Translations under genes and position numbers: made by a program
Notes under the pieces: model-generated
The model's input: only the letters and a program-made list of their open reading frames with translations
What the model was told of the DNA's origin: nothing
Databases searched by the model: none
Source: a bacterium
GTDB taxonomy: Bacteria > Planctomycetota > JADGBV01
Assembly: GCA_023261545.1 (NCBI GenBank)
Contig: JAHFOS010000011.1
Span: 1-47,465, forward strand
DNA: 47,465 nucleotides
Direction: 5' to 3'
Shown: positions 41,188 through 47,465 of the stretch, one piece after another
Position numbering within the stretch: position 1 is the first letter of the stretch
Layout of the letters: each line of letters begins with the position of its first letter

Positions 41188-41196
41188 ATGAATCAA
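41188..41196. promoter_or_regulatory. Single TTGATTCA-type site in the narK/nas intergenic region
   Basis: ATGAATCAA (its complement TTGATTCAT) matches 8 of 9 bases of the triple TTGATTCAA repeat upstream of the porin. It lies in an AT-rich stretch about 70 bp from the predicted reductase start point and about 110 bp from the narK start point, so one site could serve both divergent sigma-54 promoters. Confidence 0.5.
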
Positions 41197-41236
41197 TATC
41201 AATAAGTTTATCTATTATTATCCCCTTGTTAAATAA

Positions 41237-41252
41237 TGGCATAACTTTTGCT
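41237..41252 (+). promoter_or_regulatory. Sigma-54 promoter of the nitrate reductase operon
   Basis: TGGCATAACTTTTGCT is TGGCAT-N5-TTGCT, the same -24 and -12 boxes as in front of narK. The start point is expected near 41263, only about 5 nt before ATG 41268. Confidence 0.7.
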
Positions 41253-41267
41253 AGAAATTAGGATGCG

Positions 41268-42947
41268 ATGGCTCCCGAACCCGTGATACTTCCGTCCATC
41301 CTGGAAGACGGCCCCGCCGATCTCGTCGGCCAGTTGTTGCGCGAGCAGCAGGATATGAGCGCCGTGGATCGCTTCGCGCGCGCCCACGACGCCTGCGCCC
41401 TGAAGCCCGGGGGTATCTACCGCGACCTGATGCCCGTCACCGCGCCGGCCCGGGGGCAGCAGTACGCTTTTGAGGTGGATCTCGATGCCTGCACGGGTTG
41501 CAAAGCCTGTGTCGCCGGCTGCCACAGCCTGAATGGTCTCGGAGATAACGAGGCTTGGCGCAAAGTAGGGGCCATCCACGGCGGCAATCCGGCTCTGCCC
41601 ATGTTGCAGCACGTCACCACCGCCTGCCACCACTGTCTGGAGCCCGCCTGCATGCTGGGTTGTCCGGCCAAGGCCTACGAAAAGGATCCGCAAACAGGCA
41701 TCGTGCGCCACCTCGACGATCAGTGCATCGGCTGCCGCTACTGCGAGCTCACCTGTCCCTATGAGGTGCCGCAGTTCAACGCGGTTCTGGGCATCGTGCG
41801 CAAATGCGATATGTGCTCCCAGCGGCTCGGCGCCGGGGAGGCGCCCGCCTGCGTGCAGAGCTGCCCGAATGAAGCCATCCGCATCGTCGTGGTGGATCAG
41901 CAGGCCGCCAAGAAGGCGGCCGCGGTCAACTTTATGCCCATTGCCGGGGCTCCTGATACCTCCCACACCCTGCCCACAACGCGTTATCGCACGCGCAAGA
42001 GCTGGTGGCGCGAGGAAATAGCGCGCGTGGATCAGGGCGCGCTCCCCCTGGGCGAGGCGCATCCGCCCCTCACGGCCATGCTGGTGCTCACCCAGATTTC
42101 GGCGGGAGCCACGGTCGCCGCCGCGGCGGCGGCCAGGATGCCGACGGATAGTGCCTCGGCGGCCCTGCTCGCGGTCTTCGCGATACTGGCGGGGGCCGCC
42201 GGCATGGTGGCGGCGACGCTGCATTTGGGCCGTCCGCTCTACGCCTTTCGCGCCGTCCTGGGTTGGCGCCGATCCTGGCTGAGCCGCGAGGTGATCGCTT
42301 TTGGCGCCTACATGCCCGCCCTGTCCGGTGCCGCCTTTTTCGCAGTTCTGGAGGTTTGGCCTGGGCTGGTCATCGTTCCCTTCCCGATCCCTTTCCCTCT
42401 TGAAAGGCTGCTGGGAGCCGCGGCGCTGCTGGGTCTTGCCGGCGTCGCCTGTTCGGCGTGCATCTACATGGTGACCCCGCGGCCCGCCTGGGCGCACCCG
42501 CGCACGGCTGGGAAATTCCTGCTCACCACTTGGGGCGGGTGCTGCGCCGCGAGCGCCATCGCCGCCGCGTTCCTGGGCAACACACCGGCGGGAATCAACC
42601 CGCGCGTCTGGTGCGCGCTGTGGGTTGCCGGCACGGTCGCGAAGTTCATCCTTGAAGGCTGGCTACAGTTTTCTCGCCCGCAAAATGCGCTGCTGGCCAA
42701 GACGCCGCGGCTGTTGCAGGGTCGCCTGCACCTCCTGGCGGGCCGGCGCTGGATGCTGGGGGCCTTCGGCGGCGTGGCTCTGCCGCTGTTGCTCGCGCTG
42801 GGGGCCGACCTGTGGTCAGGTCCGGCGCTGGGCGCCGCCTTCCTGGCGCTGCTGGCCTTTTTTCTTTGGGCGGCGGGAGAGTTTGCCGAGCGGCATTTGT
42901 TCTTCATCGCCACCGCTCACACCTCCATGCCCGGAGGCACGCCGTGA
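41268..42947 (+). CDS. Fused ferredoxin-type FeS and DmsC-like membrane-anchor subunit
   Basis: A 559-residue fusion. Residues 1-210 are a DmsB/NarH-like electron-transfer domain with sixteen cysteines for four [4Fe-4S] clusters: C75/78/81/85, C120/123/128/132, C153/156/159/163 and C180/183/195/199. Residues about 265-545 form eight or so hydrophobic helices matching the DmsC anchor family, which oxidises quinol. The N-terminal [20 protein letters not shown] is a conserved lead-in of this fused family. It lies directly before the nitrate reductase gene (4-bp overlap). Together they would move electrons from menaquinol or ubiquinol to nitrate. This module is not found in the classical assimilatory NasA systems. 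Confidence 0.88.
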   Translation: MAPEPVILPSILEDGPADLVGQLLREQQDMSAVDRFARAHDACALKPGGIYRDLMPVTAPARGQQYAFEVDLDACTGCKACVAGCHSLNGLGDNEAWRKVGAIHGGNPALPMLQHVTTACHHCLEPACMLGCPAKAYEKDPQTGIVRHLDDQCIGCRYCELTCPYEVPQFNAVLGIVRKCDMCSQRLGAGEAPACVQSCPNEAIRIVVVDQQAAKKAAAVNFMPIAGAPDTSHTLPTTRYRTRKSWWREEIARVDQGALPLGEAHPPLTAMLVLTQISAGATVAAAAAARMPTDSASAALLAVFAILAGAAGMVAATLHLGRPLYAFRAVLGWRRSWLSREVIAFGAYMPALSGAAFFAVLEVWPGLVIVPFPIPFPLERLLGAAALLGLAGVACSACIYMVTPRPAWAHPRTAGKFLLTTWGGCCAASAIAAAFLGNTPAGINPRVWCALWVAGTVAKFILEGWLQFSRPQNALLAKTPRLLQGRLHLLAGRRWMLGAFGGVALPLLLALGADLWSGPALGAAFLALLAFFLWAAGEFAERHLFFIATAHTSMPGGTP

Positions 42948-45187
42948 GGTCTTTGATGCTGGCTTTGCCGGACCTCCTGGGGCGCATCGGCGGCATGCTG
43001 CACCAGAAGGAAGGCCGCCTCAGCCGCGAACTCGCGCTCGAGGATTCGCCGCTCGGCCTGGGCCGGTTGCCCGAACGCCTGCAACCCGAGCAGGTGACCA
43101 GCCTGGTCTGCGGTTTCTGCTCCACGGGCTGCGCGCTCAACGTGCATATCCGGGACGGCAAGCCGGTCAATCTCTCCCCCACCCCGGACTATCCCGTCAA
43201 TCAGGGCATGGCCTGTCCCAAGGGCTGGGAGTCCCTCGCGCCGCTGGCTGCGCCGGATCGCGCCATCAGCCCTATGCTGCGCGGCGAGGACGGCGTGTTG
43301 CGCGAGGTCGGTTGGCATGCGGCCATGCTCGCTTTCGTCCAGCGCTTCAAGGCCGTCCAGGAAAAGCATGGCAAGGCTTCGGTGGCTTACATCAGTACCG
43401 GTCAAATCACCACCGAGGAGATGGCGCTCCTGGGAGCCGTGGCCAAGTTCGGCATGGGCATGATCCATGGCGACGGCAACACCCGCCAGTGCATGGCGAC
43501 CTCGGTGGCGGCCTACAAGGCCTCTTTCGGCTTTGACGCGCCGCCCTACACCTACGCCGACCTCGAACTCTCCGACACCCTGGTTTTCATCGGCGCCAAT
43601 CCCTGCATCGCCCATCCCATCCTCTGGGAACGCGTGTTGCGCAACCCCCACAAGCCGGCGATCATCGTCCTGGACCCGCGCAAGACCGAGACGGCCATGG
43701 CCGCCACGCATCACTACGCCATCCTCCCCAAGTCCGACCTGACGCTGCTCTACGCCCTGGCGGGCGTGCTCATCGAGAAGGGTTGGATCGACAACGACTT
43801 CATCGCCCGCTCCACGTCGGGCTTCGAAGCCTTCGCCGCGCACGTCAGCGCCATGACGCCCGCGCGCGCCGCCGCGGAGTGCGGCCTGGAGGAAAGCGCC
43901 ATCCTCGAACTGGCCGAACTCATCCACCGCGGCCAGCGCGTCTCCTTCTGGTGGACCATGGGCGTGAACCAGAGCCACCAGGGCGTGCTCACCGCGGAAG
44001 CCATCATCAACCTCTGCCTGCTGACCGGCAATATCGGCAGACCCGGCACCGGGCCCAATTCCATCACCGGCCAGACCAACGCCATGGGCTCAAGGCTGTT
44101 CAGCAACACCACCAATCTGCTGGGCGGGCGCGACTTCCTGAATCCCGCGCATCGCCGCGAAGTGGCGGAAACCCTGGGCTTTGATGAATCCTGCATTCCC
44201 GCCGAGGGCTCCTGGGCCTACGACCGCATCCTGGAGGGGGTGGAGAACGGCGCCATCAAAGGGCTGTGGATCGTCGCCACCAATCCCGGCCACTCCTGGA
44301 TCCATCGCTCCTCTTTCGACGCGCTCAGAAAGAAACTCGAGTTCCTGGTGGTGCAGGATATGTACGCGACCACCGAAACCGCGCGCCTGGCCGACCTGGT
44401 GCTGCCCGCCGCGGGCTGGGGCGAGAAGGAGGGCACGGTCATCAACTCCGAGCGGCGCATCGGGCTTTTCAAGAAGGTGGCCCACGCGCCCGGCATGGCG
44501 CTCGCCGATTTCCATATTTTCCGCCTGGTGGCCTGGTACTGGGGCTGCGCGGAGATGTTCCGCGAATGGCACAGCCCGGAGAGCGTCTTCCGCATCCTGG
44601 CGCGGCTCTCCAAGGGACGGCCCTGCGACTTTTCCGGCATCAGCGGCTATGGCATGCTTGATGAGGCGGGTGGCGTGCAGTGGCCCTTCCCCGAGGGATC
44701 GGACGGTGCTGATCGCGAACGCCGCCTGTTCGCGGACGGCCGCTTCTACACGGGCGATGGCCGCGCGCGCTTCGCTCAAGGCGAGCCGCAGCCGCTGCCG
44801 GAGCCCACGGACGGCCATTACGATCTCACGCTGCTCACCGGCCGCGGCACCAGCGCCCAGTGGCACACGCAGACGCGCACCGGCAAATCCGCCATCCTGC
44901 GCAAGCTCTATCCCGCCGAGGTGTATGTGGAGCTGAGCCCCAGGGACGCGGCGCAGCTCGCCGTGGCCTCGGGGGATACGGTCGCCGTGGCCTCGCGTCG
45001 CGGCCGCATCCGCGCGCGCGCCGTCGTCACCGCCACCCTGCAACCGGGGCAGGTCTTCATCCCCATGCACTATCACGAGACCAACCTGCTCACCTTTCCA
45101 GCTTTCGACCCCATCTCGCGCCAGCCCGCCTACAAGGCCTGCGCGGTCAAATTGGAAAAAGTTTTCTCTGAGGAGTCCCCTGCATGA
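42944..45187 (+). CDS. nasA: Nas/NarB-type nitrate reductase, molybdopterin catalytic subunit
   Basis: A molybdopterin-bis-MGD oxidoreductase of 747 residues. An N-terminal [4Fe-4S] site is formed by C56, C59, C63 and C91 (VCGFCSTGC and ACPKG). The likely molybdenum ligand is Cys183 in [20 protein letters not shown], as in Nas/Nap nitrate reductases. [75 protein letters not shown] and the C-terminal [19 protein letters not shown] are Nas-like. GTG 42944 has GGAGG upstream and overlaps the previous stop; ATG 42956 is an alternative. No Tat signal is seen, so the enzyme is cytoplasmic. nirB follows with a 4-bp overlap. Confidence 0.93.
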   Translation: MRSLMLALPDLLGRIGGMLHQKEGRLSRELALEDSPLGLGRLPERLQPEQVTSLVCGFCSTGCALNVHIRDGKPVNLSPTPDYPVNQGMACPKGWESLAPLAAPDRAISPMLRGEDGVLREVGWHAAMLAFVQRFKAVQEKHGKASVAYISTGQITTEEMALLGAVAKFGMGMIHGDGNTRQCMATSVAAYKASFGFDAPPYTYADLELSDTLVFIGANPCIAHPILWERVLRNPHKPAIIVLDPRKTETAMAATHHYAILPKSDLTLLYALAGVLIEKGWIDNDFIARSTSGFEAFAAHVSAMTPARAAAECGLEESAILELAELIHRGQRVSFWWTMGVNQSHQGVLTAEAIINLCLLTGNIGRPGTGPNSITGQTNAMGSRLFSNTTNLLGGRDFLNPAHRREVAETLGFDESCIPAEGSWAYDRILEGVENGAIKGLWIVATNPGHSWIHRSSFDALRKKLEFLVVQDMYATTETARLADLVLPAAGWGEKEGTVINSERRIGLFKKVAHAPGMALADFHIFRLVAWYWGCAEMFREWHSPESVFRILARLSKGRPCDFSGISGYGMLDEAGGVQWPFPEGSDGADRERRLFADGRFYTGDGRARFAQGEPQPLPEPTDGHYDLTLLTGRGTSAQWHTQTRTGKSAILRKLYPAEVYVELSPRDAAQLAVASGDTVAVASRRGRIRARAVVTATLQPGQVFIPMHYHETNLLTFPAFDPISRQPAYKACAVKLEKVFSEESPA

Positions 45188-47465
45188 GCGCGCCCTTTTT
45201 TCCAAGCAGCGACGCTCCCACGGTCGTCGTCATCGGCAACGGCATGGTGGGGCACCGCTTCTGCGAAAAGCTGGTGGAATTCGACAAGGCGCGGCGCATC
45301 CGCGTCGTCACGTTTTGCGAGGAGCCGCGCCCGGCCTACGACCGCGTGGGGCTGACCTCCTTTTTCTCGCATCGCGACGCCGCCAAGCTCAGCATCGCCG
45401 ACCCCGAATGGTACCGTGCCAACGGTATCGAGCTGCATATCGGCGACCGCGCCAGTAGCATCGATCGCGGCACGCGCACCGTGCATTCGGCGGGCGGCCT
45501 CAGCATCTCCTACGCAGCCGTCGTCCTGGCCACGGGCTCGGCGCCTTTCGTTCCGCCCATCGAGGGCGCGGACAAGCAGGGCGTATTCGTGTACCGCACC
45601 ATCGAGGATCTTGAAAAAATCATCGCCTACAGCAAGGGCGCGCGGCGCGCAGCGGTCCTCGGTGGTGGGCTGCTGGGGCTGGAAGCCGCCAAGGCGGCCT
45701 ATGACCTGGGGCTGGAGACGCACATCGTCGAGTTCGCGCCGCGCTTGATGCCGCGCCAGCTCGACGACGCGGGCTCGCGCTTCCTGGCGCGCAAGATAGA
45801 CAGCCTCGGCGTGCGCGTGCACCTCAACAAGTCCACCAAGAAAATTTTCGGAGGCACGTCCGTCACCGGACTGGTTTTCGCGGACGAAAGCGCCCTCGAC
45901 GTGGACATGGTCATCGTCTCGGCGGGCATCCGGCCGCGCGACGAGCTGGCGCGCGCGTGCGGCATCGAGGTCGGCGCGCGCGGCGGCGTGGCCGTGAATG
46001 AACACCTGCAAACTTCTGACCCGCTCATCTACGCCATCGGCGAAGTGGCGCTCTTCAAGGGTATGATCTACGGGCTGGTCGCTCCGGGCTACACCATGGC
46101 TGAAATCGTCGCGGCGCGCCTGTGCGGCCAGGAGCGCGGTTTCAGCGGGGCGGACATGTCGGCCAAGCTCAAGCTCATGGGCGTGGACGTGGCCAGTTTC
46201 GGGGATTACGAGGCGGGCCCCGAGCGGGCCCGGCCCCTCATCGTCGAGGATCCCTTCGCGGGCGTGTACAAGAAATTGCTGTTCAGCCAGGACGGCACGC
46301 GGCTCTTGGGGGGCATGCTGGTGGGTGACGCCACGGAATACAGCACCCTCGCGGCGCTGGCCAAGAGCGGAGAGGCCCTGCCCGTGGCGCCGGGCGAGCT
46401 GGTGAACGGCCGGCGCGAGGGAGCCGCCGTCGCCGGTGCCGGCGGGCTGCCCGACAGCGCGCAGGTCTGCTCGTGCAACAATGTGGCCAAGTCCGCCATC
46501 CGCACGGCTATCTGCGAAAAAAATCTGACCACGCTCGGCGAAGTGAAGGCGTGCACCCGGGCCGGCACCGGTTGCGGCGGCTGCGTGCCGCTGGTCACGG
46601 ACATCCTGAACTGCGAGCTCCAGGCCGCTGGCAAAAAGATCAACCGCAACCTCTGCGAGCACTTCGCGCACACGCGCCAGGAGCTTTTCGAGATCGTCAA
46701 GATCAAGCGCATCAAGACCTTCGACGCCCTCGTCGCCGCGCATGGCCGCGGCCAGGGCTGCGAGATCTGCAAGCCGGCGGTGAGTTCCATCCTGGCGAGC
46801 CTGTGGAACGAAAGCATTCTGGACCGGCCCCACCAGACCCTGCAGGACACCAACGACCGCTTCCTCGCCAACATGCAGCGCGGCGGCCTGTACTCGGTGG
46901 TGCCCCGCGTCCCTGGGGGTGAAATCACCCCGGACAAGCTCATCGCCTTGGGAAGCGTCGCCAAGAAGTTCGGGCTCTATACCAAAATAACCGGCGGCCA
47001 GCGCGTGGACCTCTTCGGCGCGCAGGTGCACCAGTTGCCGGACATCTGGCAGGAGCTCATCGCCGCCGGCTTCGAGAGCGGTCACGCTTACGGCAAGGCG
47101 GTGCGCACCGTGAAGAGCTGCGTGGGCAGCACCTGGTGCCGCTACGGCGTGCAGGACAGCGTGGGATTCGCCGTGCGCATCGAGGAGCGCTACCGCGGCA
47201 TTCGCGCGCCCCACAAGTTGAAATTGGCCGTCTCCGGCTGCGTGCGCGAGTGCGCTGAAGCGCAGTGCAAGGACGTGGGCCTGGTCGCCACCGAGCACGG
47301 CTACAACCTCTACGTCTGCGGCAACGGCGGCGCCACGCCGCGGCACGCCGATCTCCTGGCCGCCGATATTGACGAGGCGACCGCCATCAAATACACCGAC
47401 CGTTTCCTGATGTACTATATCCAGACCGCCGATCGCCTCACGCGCACCTCGGTGTGGATGGAAAA
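45184..47465 (+). CDS. nirB: Nitrite reductase [NAD(P)H] large subunit NirB (truncated by window)
   Basis: A siroheme enzyme that reduces nitrite to ammonium. The first 760 residues are present (full length about 830-850). Visible: FAD/NAD domain [52 protein letters not shown], then the BFD-type [2Fe-2S] site ([27 protein letters not shown]), and the siroheme/[4Fe-4S] half with [33 protein letters not shown] and [13 protein letters not shown]. The start overlaps the nasA stop (ATGA). nirD and any siroheme genes must lie beyond the window. Confidence 0.97.
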   Translation, partial: MSAPFFPSSDAPTVVVIGNGMVGHRFCEKLVEFDKARRIRVVTFCEEPRPAYDRVGLTSFFSHRDAAKLSIADPEWYRANGIELHIGDRASSIDRGTRTVHSAGGLSISYAAVVLATGSAPFVPPIEGADKQGVFVYRTIEDLEKIIAYSKGARRAAVLGGGLLGLEAAKAAYDLGLETHIVEFAPRLMPRQLDDAGSRFLARKIDSLGVRVHLNKSTKKIFGGTSVTGLVFADESALDVDMVIVSAGIRPRDELARACGIEVGARGGVAVNEHLQTSDPLIYAIGEVALFKGMIYGLVAPGYTMAEIVAARLCGQERGFSGADMSAKLKLMGVDVASFGDYEAGPERARPLIVEDPFAGVYKKLLFSQDGTRLLGGMLVGDATEYSTLAALAKSGEALPVAPGELVNGRREGAAVAGAGGLPDSAQVCSCNNVAKSAIRTAICEKNLTTLGEVKACTRAGTGCGGCVPLVTDILNCELQAAGKKINRNLCEHFAHTRQELFEIVKIKRIKTFDALVAAHGRGQGCEICKPAVSSILASLWNESILDRPHQTLQDTNDRFLANMQRGGLYSVVPRVPGGEITPDKLIALGSVAKKFGLYTKITGGQRVDLFGAQVHQLPDIWQELIAAGFESGHAYGKAVRTVKSCVGSTWCRYGVQDSVGFAVRIEERYRGIRAPHKLKLAVSGCVRECAEAQCKDVGLVATEHGYNLYVCGNGGATPRHADLLAADIDEATAIKYTDRFLMYYIQTADRLTRTSVWME

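Noticed and set aside
45130..47346. A 738-codon minus-strand frame
   Set aside because: It is antisense to nirB, whose FAD, [2Fe-2S] and siroheme motifs are clear. The antisense protein is Ala/Arg/His-rich with no domain.
1..47465. tRNA, rRNA and insertion sequences
   Set aside because: No cloverleaf, rRNA segment or transposase was recognised by eye. A tRNAscan or IS search could still find a short element I missed.

Overview
This is a GC-rich bacterial chromosome segment of about 47.5 kb. It is densely packed, with many 4-base ATGA/GTGA stop-start overlaps, and is cut inside mfd at the left end and inside nirB at the right end. The host is Gram-negative: it has P-ring and L-ring flagellar genes and an outer-membrane porin. 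It also carries bshA, the first gene of bacillithiol synthesis, which is typical of Acidobacteriota, Bacteroidota, Bacillota and Deinococcota but absent from most Proteobacteria. With GlnE-ACT, SxtJ/DUF5989 and EboE genes as well, a non-proteobacterial phylum (Acidobacteriota, Verrucomicrobiota or a neighbouring lineage) looks more likely than a proteobacterium. That placement is inference and no marker here settles it. No rRNA, tRNA or CRISPR array was seen.

Layout. 1-3.4 kb (minus): mfd and a small upstream gene. 3.6-6.1 kb (plus): carbamoyltransferase, SxtJ-type membrane protein and DUF5989 mini-protein, a compact module. 6.3-13.0 kb (plus): flagellar rod, ring and hook-junction operon flgF-flgG-flgA-flgH-flgI-flgJ-flgN-flgK, then three small genes of unknown function including a His/Lys-rich secreted protein. 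14.3-17.7 kb (minus): an overlapping operon eboE-bshA-queC-[2Fe-2S] ferredoxin. 17.7-18.8 kb (minus): a less GC-rich patch with a secreted protein and a DUF4160/DUF2442 pair whose DUF4160 member is frameshifted. 18.9-21.5 kb (plus): a class IV aminotransferase, epmA and a phospholipid N-methyltransferase.

21.6-28.2 kb is a surface-polysaccharide region in two divergent units. The minus unit has an SDR epimerase, a DegT-type aminotransferase and a GT2 glycosyltransferase. The plus unit has an SDR, a 3,5-epimerase, glucose-1-phosphate cytidylyltransferase and a second SDR. A run of nine G lies between candidate -35 and -10 elements of the minus unit, a layout known from phase-variable promoters.

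28.3-47.5 kb is about nitrogen. glnE (1183 aa) has GlnD-like ACT domains between its two catalytic halves. After it come a chlorite dismutase and a complete nitrate ABC transporter (nrtA, nrtB, two ATPases) behind an outer-membrane porin. Next are a response-regulator/ATPase hybrid, a DUF309 gene, the nitrate MFS carrier narK, a fused DmsB-DmsC-like electron-transfer subunit, a Nas-type nitrate reductase and nirB. Three sigma-54 -24/-12 elements (porin, narK, reductase operon) sit next to AT-rich regions sharing the core TTGATTCA(A). The inferred scheme is that nitrate crosses the outer membrane by the porin and the inner membrane by NrtABCD and NarK, is reduced by the Nas enzyme (perhaps with quinol as donor) and by NirB, and enters glutamine metabolism controlled by GlnE, while Cld removes chlorite formed by side-reduction of chlorate.
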